Shown here: positions 1-8,134 of the stretch, in pieces
How positions within the stretch are numbered: the stretch's first letter is position 1
Layout: every line of letters starts with the position of its first letter
NCBI GenBank assembly: GCA_018382295.1
Contig: JAGZQF010000012.1
Coordinates: forward strand, 30,547 to 94,546
Source: Collinsella sp.
GTDB lineage: Bacteria; Actinomycetota; Coriobacteriia; Coriobacteriales; Coriobacteriaceae
DNA: 64,000 nt
Reading direction: 5' to 3'
Position numbers and translations under genes: made by a program
Notes under the pieces: generated by a model
Told to the model about the DNA's origin: nothing
Databases searched by the model: none
The model's input: the letters and a program-made list of their open reading frames with translations, nothing else

Positions 1-1295
1 CCATCATCGCGGTCTCGGCCGTCGTCGGCGTGCTTATGGGCCTCACCATGCCCAAGTTCAAAAAGATGCAGAGCTTTGTTGACCGCGTGAACCTTACCGC
101 CCGCGAGCTGCTCGATGGCCTGATGCCCATCCGCTCGTTCAACCGCGAGGAGCATGAGCTCGAGCGTTTTGACAAGGCTTCGCTCGACCTGATGACCACG
201 CAGCTCTACACCAACCGCGCCATGAGCTTTATGATGCCGCTCATGATGCTCGTCATGAACTGCATCACCGTGCTTATCGTCTGGTTTGGCGCGCAGGGCG
301 TGTCCGACGGCGTGATGCAGGTCGGCAACATGATGGCGTTTATCTCCTATACCATGCAGATCGTCATGGCGTTTATGATCCTCACCATGGTTTCGGTTAT
401 CCTGCCCCGCGCCGAGGTCGCAGCCGAGCGTGTGGAAGAGGTCATCACTTGCCCCACCAGCATCAACGACCCCGTCTCGCCCAAACTGCCCGCGGCCAGC
501 GCGCCGCGCGGTGAGCTCACCTTCCGCGATGTGAGCTTCCAGTATCCCGATGCCCGCGCCGATGTCATCAGCGGCGTGAACTTCACCACACATGCCGGTC
601 AGATGCTCGGCATCATTGGCTCCACGGGCTCGGGCAAGTCCACGCTCGTGCAGTTGATTCCGCGCCTGTACGATGTCACGGGCGGCAGCATTTCGCTCGA
701 CGGTATCGACGTGCGCGACATGACCCTTTCCGAGCTGCGCCGCCGCATTGGTTACATCCCGCAGCAGGGGCGCCTGTTCTCGGGCACTGTCGAGAGCAAC
801 CTCAAGTTTGCCGGCGACATGGTAAGCGACGATGACATGCACCAGGCCGCACGCATCGCACAGGCCGAGGACTTTATCGCCGAGCGCGAGGGCGGTTACG
901 ACTCCCCCATCAGCCAGGGTGGCTCCAATGTTTCGGGCGGTCAGCGCCAGCGTCTGGCCATCGCCCGCGCCCTGGCCAAGAAGCCCGAGGTCGTGGTGTT
1001 CGATGATTCGTTTAGCGCGCTTGACTACAAGACCGACGCGCGCCTGCGCGAAGAGCTTGCCAAAAACGTCACCGACGCTGCACTCGTGGTCGTGGCCCAG
1101 CGCATCGCGACCATCATGCACGCCGACCAGATCATCGTGCTCGACGACGGCCACGTAGTGGGCACCGGCACGCACGAGGAGCTGCTGCGCAGCTGCCCGG
1201 CGTACCTAGAGATCGCACAGTCGCAGCTTTCCGCCGAGGAGCTGGGGCTTACCCAAGAAGAAATTTCAGCCGTCATGGAAGGAGGCGAGCGCTAA
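1..1295 (+). CDS. ABC exporter half-transporter, subunit A (5' truncated by window edge)
   Basis: This is an ABC-B type exporter half-molecule, a membrane domain followed by a nucleotide-binding domain. The reading frame (first full codon at base 3) is open to the window edge, so the N-terminal membrane helices are missing. The nucleotide-binding domain shows Walker A GSTGSGKST, the Q-loop region YIPQQGRLFSG, the signature VSGGQRQR and Walker B VVVFDDSFSALD. Walker B carries Asp where the catalytic Glu normally sits (FDDS instead of DEAT). That is typical of the degenerate-site partner in heterodimeric exporters such as BmrC/BmrD or TM287/288. Its stop codon overlaps the start of the next gene (TAATG), indicating translational coupling with the partner subunit. 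The substrate cannot be read from the sequence. Confidence 0.93.
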   Translation, partial: IIAVSAVVGVLMGLTMPKFKKMQSFVDRVNLTARELLDGLMPIRSFNREEHELERFDKASLDLMTTQLYTNRAMSFMMPLMMLVMNCITVLIVWFGAQGVSDGVMQVGNMMAFISYTMQIVMAFMILTMVSVILPRAEVAAERVEEVITCPTSINDPVSPKLPAASAPRGELTFRDVSFQYPDARADVISGVNFTTHAGQMLGIIGSTGSGKSTLVQLIPRLYDVTGGSISLDGIDVRDMTLSELRRRIGYIPQQGRLFSGTVESNLKFAGDMVSDDDMHQAARIAQAEDFIAEREGGYDSPISQGGSNVSGGQRQRLAIARALAKKPEVVVFDDSFSALDYKTDARLREELAKNVTDAALVVVAQRIATIMHADQIIVLDDGHVVGTGTHEELLRSCPAYLEIAQSQLSAEELGLTQEEISAVMEGGER

Positions 1296-3151
1296 TGGCA
1301 GACGAGACCAAGACTCAGATTCCCAAGCCCACCCGCCAGCGTGGTCCCATGGGCCGCATGGGCGGCATGCGTCGCGGCGAAAAGGCCAAGGACTTTAAGG
1401 GCACCATGAGGCAGCTGCTCGGCTATATCGGCCAGCACAAGATTGCCGTGTTTGCCGCCGTCGCTTTTGCCGTGTGCTCGGTCATCTTTAACATTGTGGG
1501 ACCCAAGGTGCTCGGCCAGGTTACGACCAAGCTGTTCGAGGGCCTGGTTGCCAAGGTCAACGGCACCGGCGATGTCGACTTTAACTGGATCGCCAAGACG
1601 CTCGGCTTTTTGCTCTGCCTGTATCTGGCGAGCTCTGTCTGCAGCCTGGTCCAGGGCTGGCTCATGACCGGCGTCACGCAAAAGATCTGCTACCGCATGC
1701 GCAAGGAAATCGCCGCCAAGATTGCCGTCGTGCCGATGAGCTACTTCAACGGTCACAGCAAGGGCGATGTGCTCAGCCGCATCACCAACGACGTCGATAC
1801 ACTCGGCCAGTCGCTCAACCAGAGCGTGACGCAGCTTATTACGTCCGTCACGCAGATTATCGGCGTGCTCGTCATGATGCTGTCGATCAGCCTGCCGCTC
1901 ACCGGCGTCACCGTGCTCACGCTGCCGGCAGCCGCAATTATCTTGATGGTGATGATTCACTTCTCGCAGCCGTACTTCCGCGAGCAGCAGCAGGTCCTGG
2001 GCGCCGTCAACGGCATTATCGAGGAGGACTTTGCCGGTCAAAACGTCATTCAGGTGTTCGACCGCGCCGAGGCCTCAATCGAGGAGTTCGACCGTCAAAA
2101 CGACCGCCTGTTTATTAGTGGCTGGCGTTCGCAGTTCCTGTCGGGCCTGATGATGCCGCTTATGAGCCTGGTGGGCAACATGGGTTACGTGGGCGTTGTC
2201 GTGGTGGGCGCGCAGCTCGCGCTGACCGGCAATGCCACGCCCGGCGACATCCAGAGCTTTATCCAGTACGTGCGCAACTTTACGCAACCCGTGCAGCAGC
2301 TGGGCAACGTGAGCAACACGATGCAGTCGATGGCAGCTGCCACCGAGCGTGTGTTTGAGTTTTTGGCCGCACCCGAGGAGGAGCAGAAGGCCGACGCGCA
2401 GATCCCTGAGAAGCGCCCCGGCCACGTGGAGTTTGACCATGTGAAGTTTGGCTATACGCCCGACAAGACCATCATCCACGACTTTAGCTGCGAGGCGCAG
2501 CCCGGCCAGACCATCGCCATCGTCGGCCCCACCGGCGCCGGCAAGACCACGCTCATTAAGCTGCTGCAGCGCTTTTACGACGTGGACGGCGGTTCGCTGC
2601 GCGTCGAGGGCGTCGACGTGCGCGACTGGGACCGTGCGGCACTGCGCGGCGAGTTTGCCATGGTACTGCAGGATACCTGGCTGTTTAACGGCACCATCCG
2701 CGAGAACATCCGCTACGGACGCCCCGATGCGAGCGATGCCGAGGTCGAGGCCGCTGCGCGCGCCGCGCGTTGCGACCACTTTATCCATACGCTCGCCGGC
2801 GGCTACGATTTCATGATCAATGAGGAGGGCACTAACCTATCGCAGGGTCAGCGCCAGCTCGTGACCATCGCCCGTGCCATTTTGGCCGACCGCCCGGCGC
2901 TAATTCTGGACGAGGCAACCTCCAACGTTGACACTCGTACCGAGGAGCTTATTCAGCGTGCCATGGATGCGCTGATGCAGGGCCGTACCAGCTTTGTTAT
3001 CGCGCACCGCCTGTCCACGATCCGCAACGCCGACGTGATCTTGGTGATCCGCGACGGCGACATCGTCGAGAAGGGCACGCACGACGAGCTGCTCGCCCAG
3101 GGCGGCTTCTACGCCGACCTGTACAACTCGCAGTTCGACGAAGCGGCGTAA
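1295..3151 (+). CDS. ABC exporter half-transporter, subunit B (canonical ATPase site)
   Basis: This 618-residue protein has a basic N-terminal extension of about 40 residues (Lys/Arg/Gly/Met-rich), six predicted membrane helices (about 50-340) and a nucleotide-binding domain. Motifs are Walker A GPTGAGKTT, signature LSQGQRQL and Walker B LILDEATSNVD with the catalytic Glu intact, then the H-loop in IAHRLST. Paired with the upstream subunit, whose Walker B lacks this Glu, it should form a heterodimer with one consensus and one degenerate ATP site. The ATG overlaps the upstream TAA by one base. A strong intrinsic terminator follows at 3184-3216, so the two genes end one transcript. Multidrug or lipid-like export is the family role; the substrate is unknown. 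Confidence 0.95.
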   Translation: MADETKTQIPKPTRQRGPMGRMGGMRRGEKAKDFKGTMRQLLGYIGQHKIAVFAAVAFAVCSVIFNIVGPKVLGQVTTKLFEGLVAKVNGTGDVDFNWIAKTLGFLLCLYLASSVCSLVQGWLMTGVTQKICYRMRKEIAAKIAVVPMSYFNGHSKGDVLSRITNDVDTLGQSLNQSVTQLITSVTQIIGVLVMMLSISLPLTGVTVLTLPAAAIILMVMIHFSQPYFREQQQVLGAVNGIIEEDFAGQNVIQVFDRAEASIEEFDRQNDRLFISGWRSQFLSGLMMPLMSLVGNMGYVGVVVVGAQLALTGNATPGDIQSFIQYVRNFTQPVQQLGNVSNTMQSMAAATERVFEFLAAPEEEQKADAQIPEKRPGHVEFDHVKFGYTPDKTIIHDFSCEAQPGQTIAIVGPTGAGKTTLIKLLQRFYDVDGGSLRVEGVDVRDWDRAALRGEFAMVLQDTWLFNGTIRENIRYGRPDASDAEVEAAARAARCDHFIHTLAGGYDFMINEEGTNLSQGQRQLVTIARAILADRPALILDEATSNVDTRTEELIQRAMDALMQGRTSFVIAHRLSTIRNADVILVIRDGDIVEKGTHDELLAQGGFYADLYNSQFDEAA

Positions 3152-3183
3152 ATTCTGCCGCAGGGAACGAATAACGCCCGAGA

Positions 3184-3216
3184 ACGGGGGCGCAGGACAA
3201 CCTGCGCCCCCGTTTT
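3184..3216 (+). terminator. Intrinsic terminator of ABC exporter operon
   Basis: A perfect 13-bp GC-rich stem (ACGGGGGCGCAGG / CCTGCGCCCCCGT) with a 4-nt loop ACAA is followed by TTTTGTGT. It lies 33 bp after the stop of the second exporter subunit. Confidence 0.92.
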
Positions 3217-3292
3217 GTGTCCTTCGAGCCTCGAAACGCCTTCCCTGGGACCTGATTGACGGCGCTTTCCAGACCCCGTGGGCAAAAAAGGA

Positions 3293-3324
3293 CAAATATG
3301 AGTACTGTCACCTTTTTAGTAACA
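3293..3324 (+). repeat. CAAATATGAGTACTGT-N8-TAGTAACA repeat, copy 1
   Basis: First of three copies in the window. The 16-nt left part and the 8-nt right part are identical in all copies; only the 8-nt centre differs (CACCTTTT here). Confidence 0.8.
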
Positions 3325-3460
3325 GCCAAAACCACCTCAAACGACCTCTTTGCGGCCTCTATACGCCTTCGAATTAATCAAAACGCCCGTTAGCAGGCTT
3401 CTGCGTGCCAACGTTAATGAACATATTTATCACTTTGTCTATTATCTCGCTAGACGGATA

Positions 3461-3492
3461 TGTTACTAGGTTAGCAACAGTACTCATATTTG
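3461..3492 (-). repeat. CAAATATGAGTACTGT-N8-TAGTAACA repeat, copy 2 (inverted)
   Basis: Read on the minus strand, the outer parts are identical to copy 1 and the centre is TGCTAACC. It faces copy 1, and the similarity extends outward through GGGCAAAAAA. Confidence 0.8.
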
Positions 3493-3730
3493 GCATTTTT
3501 TGCCCACGGAGTGTTTCCTGGGGAACCGACAACAGCCTTAGGGTCCCGCATGGCGCCACTCCCTCCCGACATCCTCCGACGTTTCCCCAGATAAAACCTA
3601 CCAAAATAAACCTGTCCCTTTTTGGAAGGTTTCAGGGTGACAAGGACTTGCACTTTAGCGTGCGACAGCGGATAATGCCGAGCATTCGACACTACGCTTA
3701 TTGCTCTTTCTATAGATTGAGGAGGCCCCT

Positions 3731-4682
3731 ATGGCCATGGAATTCAAACGCAGGCTGCCGATCCCCATGGAGATCCGCGAGGAAATGCCGCTTTCTGCCG
3801 AGCTTACCGCCAAAAAGCAGGCATTTGACGCCGAGGTCGCCAAAGTCTTTACCCGCGAGGACGCACGCAAGGTGCTCATCATCGGCCCGTGCTCTGCCGA
3901 CCGCGAGGATTCGGTGCTTGAGTACATGAACCGACTGGCCAAGACCGCCGAGGAGGTCAAGGACAAGCTCATCATCATTCCGCGCGTCTACACCAATAAG
4001 CCGCGTACCAAGGGCACCGGTTACAAGGGTCTTCTGCACAACCCCAACCCCGAGGCTCCCGACGACCTGCTCGAGGGCGTCAAGGCCATCCGCCATATGC
4101 ACCTGCGCGTTATTGAAGAAACGGGCTTCTTTACCGCCGATGAGATGCTCTACCCGTCCAACTACCAGTACCTCGTTGACCTGCTGAGCTATGTTGCCGT
4201 GGGCGCACGCTCGGTCGAAAACCAGGAGCATCGCCTGGTGTCGAGCGGCATTTCGGTGCCCGTCGGCATGAAGAATCCCACTGCCGGCTCTACCACCGTT
4301 ATGCTCAACTCCATTTACGCCGCGCAGGCGCACCAGAGCTTCATCTTCCGCAACTGGGAGGTCGAGTGCGGCGGCAATCCGCTCGCGCACGCCGTTATGC
4401 GTGGCTACATCGGTCTCGATGGGCGCACCTACCCCAACTACCACTACGAACACCTGGAGCGCCTGGCCGAGCGCTACACCGAGCACGCCGGCTATGCTAA
4501 TCCGGCAGCGGTCATCGACTGCAACCACGACAACTCGGGCAAGCGTCCGCTGGAGCAGTATCGCATTTGCAAGCGGCAACCAGCCGGTCGACGGCGGCGT
4601 CTTTGGCAAGTCGATCACCGATCCGTGCCTGGGCTGGGAAAAGACCGACTACCTCATCCACGAGATCGCGGAGCGGATTTAG
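3731..4682 (+). pseudogene. aroF: 3-deoxy-7-phosphoheptulonate (DAHP) synthase, class I, with internal deletion and frameshift
   Basis: The first roughly 280 codons encode a class I DAHP synthase (first step of the shikimate pathway, PEP plus erythrose-4-P). Seen are IGPCSADRED, the substrate-binding RVYTNKPRTKGTGYKG, FFTADEMLYPSNYQYL, GARSVENQEHR and IDCNHDNSGK. After RPLEQYRIC (about 4570) the family C-terminus continues only in the next frame (GNQPVDGGVFGKSITDPCLGWEKT to the stop at 4682). By comparison with E. coli AroG about 24-26 codons between these segments are missing and the frame is shifted. In the original frame translation runs on to 4924 through repeat DNA. The start has the good ribosome site TGAGGAGG. 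Either a real pseudogene or a sequencing/assembly deletion; the missing part includes family-conserved residues, so function is doubtful. Confidence 0.85.
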
Positions 4683-4683
4683 A

Positions 4684-4711
4684 GTTACGGCGTTTTACCA
4701 AACGCCGTAAC
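4684..4711 (+). terminator. Hairpin after aroF
   Basis: A 12-bp stem GTTACGGCGTTT / AAACGCCGTAAC with a 4-nt loop, starting 1 bp past the ancestral aroF stop. No T-run follows, so termination strength is uncertain. Confidence 0.5.
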
Positions 4712-4729
4712 GGCTCGACGCTGCGCGGG

Positions 4730-4780
4730 CCGCATTTGGACAATCTGACGTTCAACTTCAAGGGCGCGACCAGAAGGTCA
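4730..4780 (+). repeat. 51-bp repeat also present inverted at 19147-19197
   Basis: The 51 bases beginning CCGCATTTGGACAATCTGAC and ending CGACCAGAAGGTCA are identical to the reverse complement of 19147-19197. Both copies sit at or just past the 3' end of a metabolic gene (aroF here, lacC there). No transposase is nearby, so this looks like a small dispersed palindromic or MITE-like element. Confidence 0.8.
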
Positions 4781-4879
4781 ATGCCGCCTCGCTTCAAGGC
4801 ACCTTGCTCGCTCTGGCGGGTTTTCGCTGATGTTTTTCTACCTGCGTCGTTGCCAGAGCTGGCACTTGAAGTTATGCAG

Positions 4880-4922
4880 AAAAACCACCACAAAGGGGAC
4901 AGGCACCTTTGTGGTGGTTTTT
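4880..4922. repeat. AACCACCACAAAGG hairpin repeat, copy 1
   Basis: 17-bp perfect arms (AAAAACCACCACAAAGG and its complement) around the 9-nt loop GGACAGGCA. It ends in a T-run and may act as a bidirectional terminator. The loop is the reverse complement of that in copies 2 and 3. Confidence 0.8.
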
Positions 4923-4956
4923 GATTGTTTCGCCGCGAAAAAAGCACCCTGACGCT

Positions 4957-4997
4957 AGAACCACCACGAAGGTGCCTGTCCCCTTTGTGGTGGTTCT
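4957..4997. repeat. AACCACCACAAAGG hairpin repeat, copy 2
   Basis: Arms AGAACCACCACGAAGG and CCTTTGTGGTGGTTCT around the 9-nt loop TGCCTGTCC. It lies 12 bp beyond the end of the minus-strand permease gene (5010) and could terminate it. Confidence 0.75.
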
Positions 4998-5009
4998 GGG
5001 TTGGACAAG

Positions 5010-7211
5010 TTACTCGCTGTAGCGCGTGGCTATGGCAGCTTGTACCATGCCGGCGCTCATGAGGTAGGTCACCAGGAAGTAGCCACCGTAGGCCGCCAGG
5101 AAGATCGCACAGGTGAGGCCCACGGTGCCGCCGATGCTCATATCTCCGAAAATGCTCACCAGCTCGATAATCACCTTGAGCGCCACAAAGGAGTGCGCCA
5201 GGCCCACTGCCAGCGGGAACAAGAAGAATACCGCTTGCTGCGCCATCACCGAATGGCGAATCTGGCGGTCGTTACAGCCGATCTGCGCCAGCACACGATA
5301 GCTGCGGCTGCCGTCGGCCACATTGGAGAGCTGCTGGATCGACAGTATCGCCGCGCACGCAACGACCAGTACAAAGCCAATGTAGATGGCCAGATAGCTA
5401 ATCATGCCGTTCATTTGCGCTGCTTGCGTGTACATCTCGGAGCGTGTGATGAAGATTCCCCATGACCCTGGCTCCTTGCCGTCAACGAGCAGATTGTCGA
5501 GCAAAGTGTATTTAATGCTCTCGTCTGCCTCGGTCGTATCCATCCCCTGTTTGTAATTAACGAGCAGGCTACTGGAATACGGCTGCAGATTAAGTTGGGA
5601 CAACAGCTCGTCGGCAACGACGACGGTACCCGGATTACTGCCCATCGCCGAGTTGGCGATGGCCGCCGTGTCCTTGTCCGACTTATCGGTTGCGGGCTTG
5701 AGCTCATGCCCGCCCAAGGTGAGGGTATGGCCGCCGGCCATGTACTTGGTGTACAGGTCGCCCAGCTCACCGCCCATATCACACGTAAGCAGGTACTGGT
5801 CGCGGCCAATGCTCACCGGCTCCTCGCCCATCATCTGGCGCAGTTTGTTGTACTGGCTCGCCGGCGTCACAAACAGACCCATCGTATCGGCATTGCTACC
5901 CCCGAGCGCCTTGGGGAGCTTTTCGCCCATGGTCTTGCACATCTCACCCGCAGACACCGAAGGATTCGAACCGCCAAACGGGTAACTCAGATACGAATCG
6001 ATCTGAACATGCTCACCGGCAACATCGGCGATATTGACCTTCTTGCCGGTCTCGTCGTTGTTGTCCGCCGACTTGCCCTTGCCGTGCCATGCGGAGTACA
6101 AATCGACCGTTGTATCGGCTAGCACCATGCGGTCGGCTTCAGACGGATTGACATATTCTTTGTAGTAGTCGAGCGTATCGGGCGTGTAATAGACATACGT
6201 CTGAGACACGTCAACAGGGTTATAGCGCTCCAGGTTTTCGTTCATCACATTGGCAATCGACATACCGCACGTCACCGAGGTGATGGCCAAAAACAGGAGC
6301 ATCGCGATGACGCCCATCGAAAAGCACACCGTGTTGACCTTGGCCGCAAGCTGGCGCACGGTAAACATGTTGAGGCCGCGCCAATACACGCTGCGCAGGC
6401 TCTGCAGCAGCTTGATGAGCATGCCCGAGAGTCCCCAGAACAGGGCAAAGGTGCCCACGGTAACCATAGCGGTCGTAATGCCAAACTGGTTCATGGCCTC
6501 TTGCAGCTTGCTGTCCGTCGCGGTTAGCGGGAACCCATCACGTAGCAGACGGTAATAGGCCACGCCCACAAGCACCGCGCCCACGGCAAAGATGGCAATC
6601 GCGATCCAGGGGTTGCGTGTCTTGATGCTCTCGTTGCGACGCTCGGCACCCATAAGCTCGATGAGTTTGGTACGACGCACGGCGCGGAGGTTCAGCAGTA
6701 GCGTGAGCACAAACATTACGAGCATGCAGGCAAGGGTCAGATTGAACGCATGCACCGAGAAAAAGAAGTGGAAATTGGCGATCTGTGTCTTAAAAAGCGA
6801 GGCCGTAAAGAACGTCATGAGCTGGGAGAGTCCCACACCCAGCACAATGCCGGCGACAAAGGCCACGACCGATACTATCACGGTCTCGAGCGCCATGATC
6901 GTAGCGACGCGCCCGCGCCCCATGCCGAGCACCTGGTACAGGCCAAACTCCTTCTTGCGGCGTTTCATGATGAAGTTATTGGCGTACACCATCAAAAAGG
7001 CCATGACACCGGCCAAAAAGTACGTCAGGTCGCCGAGTATGCTGCCCATAACCTGCGCCAAGCCCTCTTCATCGATTCCGGCGATGTCGACCTGCATCGA
7101 GATGGTGTTAAAGGCATAGAAGACCGTGACGCCCAGGGTGAGCGTCAAAAGGTAGACGAGGTAGTCGCGGCCGGCACGGCGGACGTTGCCCCAAGCGAGT
7201 TTACAGAGCAT
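5010..7211 (-). CDS. ABC transporter permease, FtsX/BceB-like
   Basis: This 733-residue membrane protein has a first helix just after the family-typical start MLCKLAWGNVRRAGRDYLVY. Three more helices follow around 55-170, a pair around 200-280, a large extracellular domain (about 310-600), and three C-terminal FtsX-fold helices (about 615-725). This is the MacB/BceB class of permease involved in peptide-antibiotic resistance, lipoprotein release or sensing. The ATG at 7211 is preferred to an upstream GTG because it follows GGTGAGG at proper spacing and overlaps the ATPase gene by only 11 nt. It is translationally coupled to the ATPase. No two-component system lies beside it, so a Bce-type sensing role is not supported by context. 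Confidence 0.88.
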   Translation of the reverse strand: MLCKLAWGNVRRAGRDYLVYLLTLTLGVTVFYAFNTISMQVDIAGIDEEGLAQVMGSILGDLTYFLAGVMAFLMVYANNFIMKRRKKEFGLYQVLGMGRGRVATIMALETVIVSVVAFVAGIVLGVGLSQLMTFFTASLFKTQIANFHFFFSVHAFNLTLACMLVMFVLTLLLNLRAVRRTKLIELMGAERRNESIKTRNPWIAIAIFAVGAVLVGVAYYRLLRDGFPLTATDSKLQEAMNQFGITTAMVTVGTFALFWGLSGMLIKLLQSLRSVYWRGLNMFTVRQLAAKVNTVCFSMGVIAMLLFLAITSVTCGMSIANVMNENLERYNPVDVSQTYVYYTPDTLDYYKEYVNPSEADRMVLADTTVDLYSAWHGKGKSADNNDETGKKVNIADVAGEHVQIDSYLSYPFGGSNPSVSAGEMCKTMGEKLPKALGGSNADTMGLFVTPASQYNKLRQMMGEEPVSIGRDQYLLTCDMGGELGDLYTKYMAGGHTLTLGGHELKPATDKSDKDTAAIANSAMGSNPGTVVVADELLSQLNLQPYSSSLLVNYKQGMDTTEADESIKYTLLDNLLVDGKEPGSWGIFITRSEMYTQAAQMNGMISYLAIYIGFVLVVACAAILSIQQLSNVADGSRSYRVLAQIGCNDRQIRHSVMAQQAVFFLFPLAVGLAHSFVALKVIIELVSIFGDMSIGGTVGLTCAIFLAAYGGYFLVTYLMSAGMVQAAIATRYSE

Positions 7212-7986
7212 CGGAGCCCTCACCGCCCATCATGGCAACGACCTCCATAATGCGGTCGAAGAACTCTCGGCGGTCGGTGTCGCCGCGGCGCAGCTCGGTG
7301 AAGATCTTGCCGTCGCGAATAAACAGCACACGGCTCGTGTAGCTGGCGGCAAAGCTGTCGTGCGTGACCATGAGCACGGTGGCACGTAGGCGACGATTGA
7401 GGGCCTCTAGGCTCTCGAGCAGCAGGCGAGCGCTCTTGGAATCGAGGGCGCCGGTGGGCTCGTCGGCCATGATCATGGTGGGGTCGGTGACGAGCGCGCG
7501 AGCCGCGGCAACGCGCTGCTGCTGACCGCCGGACATCTGGTAGGGATACTTGTCGAGTACCTGACTGATGGACAGGCGCGCTGCCACATCCTGCACGCGG
7601 GTCGAGATCTCTGCCGAGTTTGTGCGGGCGATGGTGAGCGGCAGGGCGATGTTCTCGCGTGCCGTGAGCGTATCGAGCAGGTTGGAGTCCTGGAAGATAA
7701 AGCCAAGCTCCTCGCGGCGGAACTGCGAAAGCTTAGCCTGCTTCATGCGTGTTACGTCCTGCCCGTTGATGCGGATCGTGCCACTTGTGGCGCTATCGAT
7801 GGTCGAGACGCAGTTGAGCAACGTCGACTTGCCCGAGCCCGAAGCACCCATGATGCCAACGAATTCGCCGCGGTTGACGGTAAAGCTGACGTCGTTGAGC
7901 GCGCGGGTCACGTTGCCCAACGCGCCGTATACCTTTTCGAGATGCGCGACCTCCAGTACCGGGGTCGCCATGTGCGTGGTTTGCAT
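7201..7986 (-). CDS. ABC transporter ATP-binding protein (MacB/BceA/LolD family)
   Basis: A 261-residue ATPase: Walker A GASGSGKST, Q-loop GFIFQDSNLLD, signature MSGGQQQRVAAARAL, Walker B MIMADEPTGALD and the switch His in VTHDSFAA. The DEPTGALDS segment is characteristic of the MacB/LolD/BceA subfamily, matching the FtsX-like permease encoded immediately downstream with overlapping reading frames. The start ATG follows AAAGGA at 6-nt spacing; an alternative in-frame ATG lies five codons in. It energises the partner permease at the membrane. No promoter motif was recognised upstream. Confidence 0.93.
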   Translation of the reverse strand: MQTTHMATPVLEVAHLEKVYGALGNVTRALNDVSFTVNRGEFVGIMGASGSGKSTLLNCVSTIDSATSGTIRINGQDVTRMKQAKLSQFRREELGFIFQDSNLLDTLTARENIALPLTIARTNSAEISTRVQDVAARLSISQVLDKYPYQMSGGQQQRVAAARALVTDPTMIMADEPTGALDSKSARLLLESLEALNRRLRATVLMVTHDSFAASYTSRVLFIRDGKIFTELRRGDTDRREFFDRIMEVVAMMGGEGSDAL

Positions 7987-8134
7987 ACCGAGTCCTTTCT
8001 TGCGATTAGTCTACGGCATCTATAGTCGCAAGAAGACGAGTCGGCTACCATCGATATGGCTTACGCTTGCCTTGCCGTTGTGTAAGGTACGGGTAGCTAG
8101 CCTGCCACGCGTTGATGTTGAGAGAGGACTCCTG

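Larger units (their letters stand above)
3217..3718. other. Repeat-bearing intergenic region before aroF
   Basis: About 500 bp without a supported gene. It holds two inverted copies of the CAAATATGAGTACTGT repeat (3293-3324 and 3461-3492), with matching flanks CGTGGGCAAAAAA outside each copy, so 3278-3507 can fold back on itself with about 45-nt arms. The stretch between is AT-richer than its surroundings. No riboswitch or T-box architecture was recognised upstream of aroF. Confidence 0.6.

Noticed and set aside
3217..3730. Possible riboswitch or T-box leader upstream of aroF
   Set aside because: No T-box sequence, no specifier-loop arrangement and no antiterminator/terminator pair; the region is explained by repeats.
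7568..8134. N-terminal extension of the NUDIX-Vsr protein through an open frame
   Set aside because: It is antisense to the ABC ATPase gene, has no homology, and a ribosome site with a TTG start stands exactly at the NUDIX domain.
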